64,000 nt of DNA from Lewinellaceae bacterium (GTDB lineage Bacteria > Bacteroidota > Bacteroidia > Chitinophagales > Saprospiraceae): contig JACJYR010000005.1 in NCBI GenBank assembly GCA_020636005.1, positions 434,001 through 498,000 of the forward strand, given 5' to 3'. This document shows positions 15,946 to 24,741 of the stretch, in pieces. Within the stretch, counting starts at the first letter, position 1, and each line of letters starts with the position of its first letter. The notes under the pieces were generated by a model. It saw nothing but the letters and a program-made list of their open reading frames with translations. It was not told the origin of the DNA and made no database searches. The position numbers and the translations under genes were made by a program.

Positions 15946-17631
15946 GTGAAACCATTTTTAACAATCTACATATTCTTTCTCCTGCCATTCTGCCTGATGG
16001 CCCAGCCCAATGTATTGGACAAGCGGGTGACCATGCACTACACAAACGAACGGCTCCACGATGCGCTTCAGGGCATCTCCAACCGCTACGATGTTTATTT
16101 TTCCTACAGCAGTGATTTGATCAACATGCGGCAACGGGTCAGCGCCCACCTGGATAACGAACCGCTGTCTATCGGACTGGATCAGTTGTTCGCCAACACC
16201 TATATCGTGTATGCGGCCATTGGCGGCCAAATTGTCCTTCGGGTAAACAAAGACAAGACATTGACCAGCACTGATAACAAAGAAAGCAGAAAAAAAAAGC
16301 TACCCCCCGAAAAGGAGGAAATTGAACAGCCAGTATTTGTAAAAATACCCCCCCCTACATCCACGCCAACCGGGGGGCAAACAGAAGAGGAACCTGTACC
16401 TGCGCCTGATTCCATCATCTTGCTGACCATGCCGGATATCCACACCATCAGGAGCGAAGGCCCCGTCCACCCATTCGACAAGACCCTGTTGAATTTTGAA
16501 AAATGGCGCACCGAGGCCGATTGGACCCTCGGCGAGCACAGCGATTACCGCATCGCCCAGCTTTCCCTGTTCCCGATGGTAAGCACCAACATCCGCTACA
16601 GCCGTGAACTGACCAACAACGTCTCCCTGAATCTTCTATGGGGAGTCAACGGCGGCGTGGACGGCCTTGAGTTGGGCACACTGGTCAACACCGTACGGAA
16701 AGACGTCAAGGGGTTCCAGGCAGCCGGCCTCGGCAATACAGTCCGGCAAAACGTGACCGGCACCCAAATGGGCGGGCTGTTCAATGTAGCGGGCGGAACG
16801 GCCAGGGGTTTCCAGGCAGCCGGCCTGTTCAACAAAGCCAAAAATGCAGAAGCCGCACAGGCCGCCGGGCTGATGAACCTGGTCAGCGAAGACATATCGG
16901 GCATCCAGGCGGCTGGGCTTTTCAACCATTCGGGCGGCAACGCCAACGCCCTGCAGGCAGCCGGCCTGTTCAACAGCAACAAGGGGAGGGCCAAGGTTCA
17001 AATCAGCAGCCTTTTCAACAAAGCCGGGGATGTTGACATTGCCCAGGTAAGTACGTTGATGAACATATCGCGGGGGCACGTGCGCGGCGTCCAGATTGCC
17101 CTCATCAACGTGTCCGACACCGTGAGCGGCGTGCCGATTGGCCTTTTGAACATTGTAAAACACGGGTATAACAAGTTTGAAATTTATGGCAGTGAAAGTT
17201 TGCACGGAAATATTCAATTGAAACTAGGGGCAAATAGATTTTACAACATCTTTCATGTAGGAGCCCGCATTCCAAAGGGGAGCGGCCTCGATATCTGGGG
17301 CGTCGGATATGGCATTGGCACCGTAGCCACCTTGTCCGAAAAGAACCACTTGAATTTTGAACTAACGGCCATCCACATCAACGAATATGAAGCGTGGACG
17401 AACAAGCTAAATACCATCGGACAGTTCCGCTTCACCTGGAACCACCAGCTCGGGCGGAATGTCGGCTTCTTTATCGGCCCGACCGCCAATGCGATGGTCT
17501 CACAGCTAAAAGACCCTGAAACCGGTAAGTTCAATTCGGAAGTGCCCCCCTACTCCATCGTCAATGAAGACCTGACAGACAACCTGAACCTGAAAGGATG
17601 GGTTGGCCTGAACGCAGGGTTCCGGTTTTGA
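15946..17631 (+). CDS. STN-domain outer-membrane protein with LA_2272-like repeats
   Basis: 561 residues from a GTG start. A signal peptide (MKPFLTIYIFFLLPFCLMAQ) is followed by an STN domain at about residues 22-105 (VTMHYTNERLHDALQGIS, FSYSSDLINM), a Pro/Glu-rich linker at 110-155, and about eleven repeats of 15-18 residues with core GFQAAGLFN. The end is a likely beta-barrel. The repeats match the LA_2272 surface-repeat type found in Leptospira and Bacteroidota proteins. STN domains normally contact FecR; here the domain is attached to a barrel without a TonB plug, directly downstream of a FecR gene. The pair probably forms a surface-sensing unit (inference); the ligand is unknown. Confidence 0.75.
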   Translation: MKPFLTIYIFFLLPFCLMAQPNVLDKRVTMHYTNERLHDALQGISNRYDVYFSYSSDLINMRQRVSAHLDNEPLSIGLDQLFANTYIVYAAIGGQIVLRVNKDKTLTSTDNKESRKKKLPPEKEEIEQPVFVKIPPPTSTPTGGQTEEEPVPAPDSIILLTMPDIHTIRSEGPVHPFDKTLLNFEKWRTEADWTLGEHSDYRIAQLSLFPMVSTNIRYSRELTNNVSLNLLWGVNGGVDGLELGTLVNTVRKDVKGFQAAGLGNTVRQNVTGTQMGGLFNVAGGTARGFQAAGLFNKAKNAEAAQAAGLMNLVSEDISGIQAAGLFNHSGGNANALQAAGLFNSNKGRAKVQISSLFNKAGDVDIAQVSTLMNISRGHVRGVQIALINVSDTVSGVPIGLLNIVKHGYNKFEIYGSESLHGNIQLKLGANRFYNIFHVGARIPKGSGLDIWGVGYGIGTVATLSEKNHLNFELTAIHINEYEAWTNKLNTIGQFRFTWNHQLGRNVGFFIGPTANAMVSQLKDPETGKFNSEVPPYSIVNEDLTDNLNLKGWVGLNAGFRF

Positions 17632-17678
17632 AAAAGTCATTCGTCAATAGTCATTAGGATGATTATGCCAATAGTAAA

Positions 17679-17735
17679 AATGACCCCAATGACCAATGAC
17701 CCCAATGACCATAATGACCAATGACCAATGACCAA
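17679..17735 (+). repeat. (AATGACC)n simple-sequence array
   Basis: Seven AATGACC units with small spacers (CC, AT) and a final AACAACC. The array ends about 35 nt before the ATG at 17770, where copy-number change could alter promoter or leader spacing. Confidence 0.8.
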
Positions 17736-17769
17736 CAACCATCCTTCACCAGACTTAAAACCTTTTTTT

Positions 17770-18387
17770 ATGAAAAACAAAATCATTGCTTTGTTGCTGC
17801 TTTTGAGCGCAGCCATGTATGCACAGGATGACAAAACGCTGTTCAGCGACGTGAACAGGGTCGGTGCTTTCGGGGCGCCCATCTTTGAGTTCAGCGACCT
17901 CGATGGAGATATCCAAACTACCAGCGGGGGCGGGGGGGCTTTAATTTTGAACGACTTCTTCCTGGGCGGCTACGGGATGAGCAAGGCCGAATATTCCCGA
18001 AGCTCGATGGACGGCGGCATCAACCTGAAAGAAAACCTCAACTTCAAACATGGTGGATTTTGGCTGGGCTATACGCCCTTGCAGGAGAAAGTCATCCATC
18101 CCTATGGCTCAATGCGCCTCGGTTGGGGAAAGGCCCGTTACAGCAAGACCGATCTGTCCCTGAATGAAACCCTGCGGGAAGAGAAAGACAACGTTTTCGT
18201 GATGACCCCGGAAGTAGGTTTTGAAATCAACGTTTTTTCCTTTTTCCGCATCGTGGCAACAGGGTCGTACCGCTGGGTGAACGGCATAGACAGCATCCCG
18301 AACTACTCGGAAAAAGACCTCTCCAGTTTTGCAGCCAACCTGACCTTGCGCTTTGGTGGGTTTGGTAGCGAGTGGAAATGGAATTAG
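17770..18387 (+). CDS. Small outer-membrane beta-barrel protein
   Basis: 205 residues. The ATG at 17770 is chosen because it opens a signal peptide (MKNKIIALLLLLSAAMYAQ). The mature part alternates aromatic and Gly-rich strands (GGGGALILNDFFLGGYG, GGFWLGYTPLQEKVIHPYG, FFRIVATGSYRWVNG) and ends RFGGFGSEWKWN, with a near-terminal aromatic residue as in barrel proteins. It is a clear paralogue of the next gene (18578-19180), sharing the order FSDLDGD/YSDFDND, GGFW, the TPE motif and VNG/MNG. Function unknown. It lies downstream of the FecR/STN genes on the same strand and may be their output, but that is speculative. Confidence 0.75.
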   Translation: MKNKIIALLLLLSAAMYAQDDKTLFSDVNRVGAFGAPIFEFSDLDGDIQTTSGGGGALILNDFFLGGYGMSKAEYSRSSMDGGINLKENLNFKHGGFWLGYTPLQEKVIHPYGSMRLGWGKARYSKTDLSLNETLREEKDNVFVMTPEVGFEINVFSFFRIVATGSYRWVNGIDSIPNYSEKDLSSFAANLTLRFGGFGSEWKWN

Positions 18388-18577
18388 AAAATTCCAATTA
18401 ACAAACCCGGATTTTAAGCTAACCTAAGTTGATCGAAAAGCCCTATTAGTCTTGGTTTTTTGAAAAAACCAAAAGCAAAAAGGGACTGATCTGTAACCAA
18501 TCAGATAGGCCGTAATCGTGCCCTGCTTTGAGGGTGTGCTCACTGAAATTGCATTGAAAATCAAAACCTTATAAAAA

Positions 18578-19180
18578 ATGAAAAAGATAACTTGCATCGC
18601 ACTGCTGGCTTTTTTAGCTGCGCAAACCTTCGCCCAACAATGGGGCGACCGCGACGAAACCCTCTTCAACCGCAGCCACCGGGGCGGCTTCTTCGTCGGC
18701 CCCATCATCGAGTACAGCGACTTTGACAACGACGTTTCCACGGCCGTGGGCGGCGGCCTCGGTTTTATCGCCGGCGACTTCTTCTTTGGGCTGTACGGCC
18801 TCGGCACCGCCGACTACGACCGCCTGCTGCGGGATGATTTTGAAAGCCTCGACATGGGCCACGGCGGCTTCTGGGTCGGCTTCAACTATCCCCAAAACAA
18901 GGCCATCCACCTCTTCACCACTGTAAAAGCAGGTTGGGGCGGCGTGGACATCAAATTCGACGACTTCGACTACAACGACGCCTTTTTCGCCGTCACCCCG
19001 GAAGCGGGCCTCGAACTGAATGTGTTCCGTTGGCTGCGCATCGGGGCCAGCGTGGGCTACCGCTTTATGAACGGCCTGGACAAAACCACCCAGTTCGACA
19101 CCGGCGACCTGGAAACGATGACCGGTTCCATCACCATCCGCATGGGCGGGTTCGGCAGGGCCAGGAACAGGTGGGATTAA
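18578..19180 (+). CDS. Small outer-membrane beta-barrel protein, paralogue of the previous gene
   Basis: 200 residues with a signal peptide (MKKITCIALLAFLAAQTFAQ). Features shared with 17770-18387 include GPIIEYSDFDND, GGGLGFIAGDFFFGLYG, HGGFWVGFNYPQNKAIH, VTPEAGLELNVF and RIGASVGYRFMNGLD. It ends SITIRMGGFGRARNRWD. The two arose by tandem duplication and have diverged; this copy is visibly more GC-rich. It is probably an outer-membrane barrel of unknown function. An octamer array follows directly after the stop. Confidence 0.75.
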   Translation: MKKITCIALLAFLAAQTFAQQWGDRDETLFNRSHRGGFFVGPIIEYSDFDNDVSTAVGGGLGFIAGDFFFGLYGLGTADYDRLLRDDFESLDMGHGGFWVGFNYPQNKAIHLFTTVKAGWGGVDIKFDDFDYNDAFFAVTPEAGLELNVFRWLRIGASVGYRFMNGLDKTTQFDTGDLETMTGSITIRMGGFGRARNRWD

Positions 19181-19182
19181 TT

Positions 19183-19254
19183 GTGAATGAGAGGATGAGA
19201 GGGTGAGAGGGTGAGAGGGTGAGAGGATGAGTGAATGAGAGGATGAGAGGGTGA
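19183..19254 (+). repeat. GAGGGTGA-type octamer array
   Basis: Nine consecutive 8-bp units (GTGAATGA, GAGGATGA, GAGGGTGA and variants) start a few bases after the stop codon at 19180. It is the third kind of short tandem array in this window's intergenic DNA. Confidence 0.85.
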
Positions 19255-19301
19255 GAGAAGTACCGGCCGGTACGGGCACGGTATCGGCTTAGTTTGGTTA
19301 C

Positions 19302-19331
19302 ATCCTGGTGATTTTCTAAAATCACCAGGAT
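19302..19331. terminator. 30-bp palindrome, terminator-like
   Basis: Arms ATCCTGGTGATTTT / AAAATCACCAGGAT around CT. The A/T flanks inside the stem make it only a moderate intrinsic terminator for 18578-19180. A near-copy with the same GGYGATTTT...AAAATCACC core occurs at 55936-55962, suggesting a dispersed hairpin family. Confidence 0.55.
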
Positions 19332-19490
19332 TAAGGTCTTAAACCAATTGGAAACAGGCCTGCCAATTTCAACCGTTACCCGCTTCGTTGGTAGTTGATT
19401 GGAAAAACGGCCACATGGTCATGTGAATTCCGCCGATAGAACCAGGCTTTTCAGCATGTTTATGTGATGGCATGCCTATGGGCAGTGCGG

Positions 19491-19498
19491 TAGCTTTG
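19491..19498 (+). promoter_or_regulatory. -7 promoter box (TAGCTTTG)
   Basis: Exact TAnnTTTG consensus 55 nt before the GTG at 19553. No good -33 TTTG is seen at standard spacing. If used, transcription starts after the in-frame ATGs at 19472 and 19478, favouring the GTG start. Confidence 0.3.
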
Positions 19499-19552
19499 TG
19501 TTGTTTTTTCCACACAAATCAAAACTCTTCACTAAAAATCAAAACTGTATTC

Positions 19553-21949
19553 GTGAAAACAATCATTGAAATCCTGCTATTGCTGGGTTTTCTGTTGGCT
19601 GGGCTTTGCCTCCGCTCGCAGGAAATTACCCAAACTATACGGGGAACTATTTTGGACAAAGACTCCAAAATCCCACTCACAGGAGCAGCCGTCGCCGTGC
19701 TGACAACCGACCCGGTTGCAGGCGATATTTCCGATGTGGACGGCAGTTTCAAAATAGAAAAAATAGCCGTAGGCCGCCACACCCTGCAAGTGACCTACCT
19801 CGGCTACGAACCACTCACCGTGCCCAACCTGCTCGTCACTTCCGGCAAGGAACTGGTGCTCAACCTGGAAATGGTGGAGAGTGCTGTGCAATTGGAAGTG
19901 GCCACCGTAGTGGCAACGCACGACAAGGCAGAGGCACTGAACGAAATGGCGACCGTGAGCGCCCGGTCTTTTTCCGTGGAAGAAACCAGCCGCTACGCAG
20001 GCAGCTTCTATGACCCCGCCCGGATGGCTTCGAACTACGCCGGCGTGGCCGTTGGTTCATCGGACGACCTGAGCAACGAAATCGTGGTGCGGGGGAATTC
20101 GCCCAGCGGTGTGATGTGGCGCCTGGAAGGCATCGAAATCCCCAACCCCAACCATTTCGGCTCGATGGGCAACTCCGGTGGTGGCATCAGTATGCTCAGC
20201 AGCAGCACCCTGTCCAACTCCGACTTTTATACGGGGGCCTTCCCGGCTGAGTTTGGCAATGCACTTTCTGGCGTGTTCGACCTGAACATGCGGAACGGCA
20301 ACAACGAAAAAAGAGAATATGCCCTCATGTTTGGGGCACTGGGGTTGGAAGGGGCAGCAGAAGGGCCGTTCCGGAAGGGCGGCAAAGGTTCCTACCTCGT
20401 CAACTTCAGGTATGCAACACTGGCTTTGCTGGATGCAACGGGCATCCATATCGCCGGCGACGTTGCGCCCAAATATTCTGATGTTTCTTTTAAGTTCAAT
20501 TTGCCAACGGAGAAGGCCGGCACCTTCGCCCTGTTTGGCCTTGCCGGGCAGAACAGCTCTGAATTCAATCCCCAAAAAGACAGCACAACCTGGGAAGGTG
20601 AGTTTGGTGAATGGGGTTTTAAGGAGGAAGCAAAAACGGCGACGGTGGGACTCTCGCACCGCCTGCTGCTGGACAATAGCAGTTACCTGAGAACCGTAGC
20701 GGTATTTTCGAGGGAAACGGATGCTGGCGGTGATTATTGGCTCGACCCGGAAAATGGATATGAACGCCGTCCCGACAACCATTATGACGTTTCCAACAAC
20801 ACCTACCGCATCAGTACGACCTACAACCGTAAGTTGAACACATTGAACACGGTGAGGGCGGGTGCCATTTTCAGTTACTCTTCGTTCAATTTCACCTACG
20901 ACGACGACAACAATTTCGACGACGAGAAAGGCGACACCATCGTTCGCTTGTTCGACAACCACGGCGAAGGTAGTTTCCTGCAGGCCTTTGCCCAATGGAA
21001 ACACCGCTTCGACGAGCGCTGGACACTGAACACGGGCGTGCATTATTCTATGTTTTTGCTGAACAACAAATACGCCATCGAGCCACGCATGGCATTGGAG
21101 TGGAAGTTCAGCAAAAAACAATCGCTCAGCGCTGCGGTGGGTTTGCACAGCAAAAAGGAACACCTGGCGGCCTACGTCTTCGAAGGCACCCTGAACGATG
21201 GCGCACCCCGCAATGCCAACAAGCAACTGGGGTTGACAAAGTCGTTCCACGCTGTGCTCGGCTACGACCACCGATTGGCCGAAAACCTGCGATTCAAGGC
21301 CGAATTCTATTACCAATACCTGTTCGACGTACCAGTTGAAGCGCTGCCCGGCAGCACCAACTCCATCCTGAACGGGACAGACATTTGGGACATCATTTTC
21401 ATCGAAAACTCCAATAACGACGGGACGGGCCGCAACTATGGCGTTGACCTGACGGTGGAAAAGTTTTTCAGTAAGAACTATTATTTCCTGCTCACGGGTT
21501 CCTTGTACAGGTCGCAGTTCACCCCTTATGATGGCAAGGAATACCCGACCCGCTATGATGGCCGGTATAATGCTACGGTGTTGGGCGGCAAAGAATTCAA
21601 AGTGGGCCGGGACAAGAAGAACATATTCGGCCTGAACGGCAAATTCATCCTGGCAGGCGGAAATAGATACACGCCCATCGACCTGGAGAAATCCATTGAG
21701 GAAGGTGAACAGGTACTCCGGGAAGACATGCCTTTTGCAACCAAAGCCGGCGACTATTGGCGATTGGACTTCGGCCTTAGCTATAAAATCAACAAACGGA
21801 AACTCACCCATACCATTTTGCTCGACATACAAAACGTGACCAACCGCCAGAACATCTTTTCGCAGTACTACGACAACGAAACGAAACAAATCGAGACCTA
21901 CACGCAGACAGGTTTTTTCCCGGTGTTCAACTACCGGGTCGAGTTTTAA
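19553..21949 (+). CDS. TonB-dependent receptor with carboxypeptidase-like N-domain
   Basis: 798 residues from the GTG at 19553, which opens a signal peptide (KTIIEILLLLGFLLAGLCL). In-frame ATGs at 19472 and 19478 would add 25-27 residues and lie upstream of the likely promoter box. An N-terminal carboxypeptidase-regulatory-like beta-sandwich (GTILDKDSKIPLTGAAVAVL, YLGYEPL) is followed by a plug domain (NEIVVRGNSPSGVMWRLEG, PNPNHFG, FPAEFGNALSGVFD) and a 22-strand-type barrel ending in FNYRVEF. It imports an unknown ligand across the outer membrane using TonB energy. No SusD partner is adjacent, so a polysaccharide-utilisation role is not supported. Confidence 0.9.
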   Translation: MKTIIEILLLLGFLLAGLCLRSQEITQTIRGTILDKDSKIPLTGAAVAVLTTDPVAGDISDVDGSFKIEKIAVGRHTLQVTYLGYEPLTVPNLLVTSGKELVLNLEMVESAVQLEVATVVATHDKAEALNEMATVSARSFSVEETSRYAGSFYDPARMASNYAGVAVGSSDDLSNEIVVRGNSPSGVMWRLEGIEIPNPNHFGSMGNSGGGISMLSSSTLSNSDFYTGAFPAEFGNALSGVFDLNMRNGNNEKREYALMFGALGLEGAAEGPFRKGGKGSYLVNFRYATLALLDATGIHIAGDVAPKYSDVSFKFNLPTEKAGTFALFGLAGQNSSEFNPQKDSTTWEGEFGEWGFKEEAKTATVGLSHRLLLDNSSYLRTVAVFSRETDAGGDYWLDPENGYERRPDNHYDVSNNTYRISTTYNRKLNTLNTVRAGAIFSYSSFNFTYDDDNNFDDEKGDTIVRLFDNHGEGSFLQAFAQWKHRFDERWTLNTGVHYSMFLLNNKYAIEPRMALEWKFSKKQSLSAAVGLHSKKEHLAAYVFEGTLNDGAPRNANKQLGLTKSFHAVLGYDHRLAENLRFKAEFYYQYLFDVPVEALPGSTNSILNGTDIWDIIFIENSNNDGTGRNYGVDLTVEKFFSKNYYFLLTGSLYRSQFTPYDGKEYPTRYDGRYNATVLGGKEFKVGRDKKNIFGLNGKFILAGGNRYTPIDLEKSIEEGEQVLREDMPFATKAGDYWRLDFGLSYKINKRKLTHTILLDIQNVTNRQNIFSQYYDNETKQIETYTQTGFFPVFNYRVEF

Positions 21950-22067
21950 AAATCACCCGTTTTGTGCCGTTTTTGTCATTGGGAATAGGGTTTTGAAATA
22001 TTGATTTTTATAAAACCAAGCCCAATCAAAAGACGCAACGGCACATTCAACCAAAAACAATCTCATC

Positions 22068-22793
22068 ATGAAAAAATTTAGTTTGTATTTCGCACCACTG
22101 TTATTGGCCCTTTTCACCATTACTTCCTGCGACGACGACGGCCCGTTCTGGGACTGCGAGGAAGGCCGGGGGCCGGAGAAGGAAATCGTTTTGGACGTGG
22201 AAGGATTCAAAGGCATCAAGCTGAACTGCAACGCCGATGTGTTTATCACCCAGGGCACCGATTTTGAAGTGGTGGCCAAAGGCGAGGAAAACATCATCGA
22301 ACAGTTGGAAACCGATGTACATGGCAGCGTTTGGGACATCGAGTTCGACCACTGCACCAGGGACTACGACCTGAAAATCTACATCACCATGCCGGAGATC
22401 AACTACTTGTCCATTGCCGGTTCGGGTAAAATAAAGGGCGAGAACTTCTTCACGGCGGACAACTTAGAACTGCGTATTTCCGGCTCCGGAAAAATGGACC
22501 TGGGCCTGAACGCCCACCAAATTGACGGAAAGATCAGCGGCAGCGGGGAAATGCTGCTGGAAGGAGCAACAGACCACCTCGATTTTGACATCAGCGGCTC
22601 CGGCGACCTCCACGCTTTTGACCTGGCGGCCAAAACCGCCGACCTCAATGTTTCCGGTTCCGGCGACGCCGAAGTGCAGGTGCTGGATAACCTGGACGTG
22701 AAGATCAGCGGAAGCGGGGATGTTTTTTACAAAGGCTATCCCGTGCTGAATGTTAATATTTCGGGTTCTGGGAAGGTGAGGAGCGCCAATTAA
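22068..22793 (+). CDS. DUF2807 (head GIN domain) lipoprotein
   Basis: 241 residues. The lipoprotein signal (MKKFSLYFAPLLLALFTITSC) has the lipobox Cys at residue 21, then an Asp-rich tether. The body matches the putative auto-transporter adhesin DUF2807 (FKGIKLNCNADVFITQG) and continues as a beta-solenoid with a repeated SGSG turn (ISGSGKMDL, ISGSGEMLL, ISGSGDLHA, VSGSGDAEV, ISGSGDVFY, ISGSGKVRS) about every 17-20 residues. It is probably anchored in the outer membrane. Function is not known beyond a possible surface or adhesion role. It is a stand-alone gene followed by a terminator. Confidence 0.85.
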   Translation: MKKFSLYFAPLLLALFTITSCDDDGPFWDCEEGRGPEKEIVLDVEGFKGIKLNCNADVFITQGTDFEVVAKGEENIIEQLETDVHGSVWDIEFDHCTRDYDLKIYITMPEINYLSIAGSGKIKGENFFTADNLELRISGSGKMDLGLNAHQIDGKISGSGEMLLEGATDHLDFDISGSGDLHAFDLAAKTADLNVSGSGDAEVQVLDNLDVKISGSGDVFYKGYPVLNVNISGSGKVRSAN

Positions 22794-22845
22794 TTGCAGG
22801 CTGGGTTTCACCTGGCCGGTAATTCATCAATAGTCGAGCAATGAA

Positions 22846-22879
22846 GGCCATTTGCAAATACTTGCAAGTGGCCATTTTT
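22846..22879 (+). terminator. Intrinsic terminator after the DUF2807 gene
   Basis: Stem GGCCA(T)TTGCAA / TTGCAA(G)TGGCC (22846-22873) followed by ATTTTTATT. The rest of the gene-free stretch to 23190 shows only a TATATTTG box at 23109-23116, a possible -7 element for the next gene. Confidence 0.75.
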
Positions 22880-23190
22880 ATTACAGGGAAGATAGCGACT
22901 TTTTCCCGCAACCGTTCACACTTTCCAAAAAAACAAATATCTTTGCCACTCCCTGAACATACTGTCCCACCCTTTCAAATTTCCTTCTCAAGAAAAGATT
23001 TACAACAGGTTTGCAGTAAAATTTTTTTTCATAAAATAATCCCTATCCTTGCTGACATTTTGGTTGGTCAGGGAGGGTTTTCTGAAATGCTGTTTGTAAC
23101 CTATTGACTATATTTGGCGTACAAACGCCTCCTACTGGATTAAATAAAATTTTATACATAAATCGTAGAAAATTAAAGATTAAACTACTC

Positions 23191-24381
23191 ATGGCAAAAG
23201 TTCTTATCGTAGATGACGAAACCCCGATCCGCAGGACCCTGAAAGAAATCCTGGAATTTGAAAAGTTCAAAGTGGACGAAGCTGGCGACGGGCTGGAATG
23301 CCTGGTCCAACTGAAAAAATCGCAGTACGACGTGATCCTGATGGACATCAAAATGCCCAAAATGGACGGCATGGAGGCGCTCGAAAGGATTCAAACCCTG
23401 GCCCCCGACACCCCGGTTGTGATGATCTCCGGCCACGCCAACATTGATACTGCCGTGGAAGCCGTGAAAAAAGGCGCTTTCGACTTCATCTCCAAGCCGC
23501 CGGATCTCAACCGCCTGCTCATCACGGTGCGAAATGCCCTCGACAAATCCAGCCTCATCACCGAAACCAAAGTACTCAAACAAAAAGTAAGCAGCTATAA
23601 AACCCAGGAAATGATCGGCGATTCCGAGCCGATGATCCGCATCCAGGAAACCATCGACCGTGTTGCGCCAACGGAAGCCAGGGTACTTATTACCGGCCAA
23701 AATGGTACGGGCAAAGAACTCGTAGCCAGGTGGATCCACGAAAAAAGCAACCGCTCAAAAGGCCCCATCATCGAAGTGAACTGCGCCGCCATACCGTCGG
23801 AACTTATTGAAAGCGAGCTTTTTGGCCATGAAAAAGGCTCGTTTACCTCAGCCCACAAACAGCGCATCGGCAAGTTCGAGCAGGCCAACGGCGGCACCAT
23901 TTTCCTGGATGAAATCGGCGACATGAGCCTCGACGCCCAGGCCAAGGTGCTGCGTGCCCTGCAGGAAAGCAAAATCACCAGAGTCGGTGGCGAAAAGGAA
24001 ATCAAAGTGGACGTGCGGGTGCTCGCCGCCACCAACAAAGACCTCCGCCGGGAAATTGAGGCACGCCGCTTCCGGGAGGACTTGTACCACCGCCTCGCTG
24101 TCATCATTATCGAAGTGCCGCCGCTCAACAACCGCCGGGAGGACATCCCCCAATTGGTCGAGCACTTCATCCACCAAATCTGCGAGGAGTACGGCATCAC
24201 GCCGAAAAAGGTCTCTAAAGAAGGCCTCGTCGCCCTCCAGAATGTCAATTGGACCGGAAACATCCGGGAACTCCGGAATGTGGTAGAGCGCCTCATCATC
24301 CTCAGCGGCGCCGAAATCACTGCCGAAGATGTGCTGAACTACGTCGGGCCTTTCCAACGTCCTTTAGCAGAAAGCAAGTAA
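23191..24381 (+). CDS. NtrC-like sigma-54 response regulator lacking the Fis domain
   Basis: 396 residues; the ATG at 23191 is chosen because the REC domain starts at once (MAKVLIVDDE). REC: acidic D8/D9, phospho-acceptor D52, K102. AAA+ domain: Walker A GQNGTGKE (169-176), Walker B GGTIFLDEIG (234-243), arginine-rich RRFREDLYHRL near 292-302. The sigma-54 contact loop reads GSFTSA (216-221) instead of canonical GAFTGA. The protein ends soon after the AAA+ lid (LNYVGPFQRPLAESK), with no helix-turn-helix. It may act without sequence-specific DNA binding or through a partner. No histidine kinase gene is nearby. Confidence 0.9.
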   Translation: MAKVLIVDDETPIRRTLKEILEFEKFKVDEAGDGLECLVQLKKSQYDVILMDIKMPKMDGMEALERIQTLAPDTPVVMISGHANIDTAVEAVKKGAFDFISKPPDLNRLLITVRNALDKSSLITETKVLKQKVSSYKTQEMIGDSEPMIRIQETIDRVAPTEARVLITGQNGTGKELVARWIHEKSNRSKGPIIEVNCAAIPSELIESELFGHEKGSFTSAHKQRIGKFEQANGGTIFLDEIGDMSLDAQAKVLRALQESKITRVGGEKEIKVDVRVLAATNKDLRREIEARRFREDLYHRLAVIIIEVPPLNNRREDIPQLVEHFIHQICEEYGITPKKVSKEGLVALQNVNWTGNIRELRNVVERLIILSGAEITAEDVLNYVGPFQRPLAESK

Positions 24382-24396
24382 GGTTCTCCAATCGCC

Positions 24397-24440
24397 CGCA
24401 GTTCGACCGTCCCCGCAACAATGGTGACCGTCGAACTGCG
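24397..24440. repeat. Inverted repeat after the response regulator gene
   Basis: CGCAGTTCGAC (24397-24407) and GTCGAACTGCG (24430-24440) form an 11-bp stem without a T-run. The surrounding stretch 24382-24741 has no convincing gene apart from a possible 22-codon frame at 24646-24714. Confidence 0.4.
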
Positions 24441-24645
24441 TAGCGGCGAATTGAAACGCCTCCGACAGTCTTCCACAAGTTTTGTATAAATCCCGCCTAT
24501 CCCGGTAACGTTTTCCTCCCTGAAACGATTCACTTGTAAATCGTTGGGCCGCTGTTTGCGTTTGGCCGCCAATTTCACTCCTTCGGATAAATAAATTGGG
24601 CCTTCATCTGCCAACGGAATAATTTACCACAAAAAACAAATCACC

Positions 24646-24714
24646 ATGTTTGCCTTATTCGGAATCATTGCATTTTTTGGCTGCCTGGCCAAGTTGACTT
24701 TCAGGGAGGTATAG
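24646..24714 (+). CDS. Possible 22-residue membrane peptide
   Basis: ATG to TAG encoding MFALFGIIAFFGCLAKLTF plus three residues: almost entirely one hydrophobic helix, preceded by an A-rich leader (CAAAAAACAAATCACC) like those of neighbouring genes. Too short to judge by composition; no homologue is known to me. Confidence 0.2.
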   Translation: MFALFGIIAFFGCLAKLTFREV

Positions 24715-24741
24715 TCAGGTGGAAGCTTGGCAATTTTATTT

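Noticed and set aside
15946..17631. TonB receptor call for the STN protein
   Set aside because: No plug domain or TonB box is visible after the STN domain; the repeats are of LA_2272 type and the barrel is too short.
20057..21889. 610-codon open frame antisense to the TonB receptor
   Set aside because: It mirrors the receptor's codon pattern, has no recognisable domain, and the plus-strand frame has clear signal, plug and barrel features.
24339..24614. 91-codon minus-strand frame after the response regulator
   Set aside because: It overlaps the end of the regulator gene and an inverted repeat, has no recognisable domain, and lacks a convincing leader.
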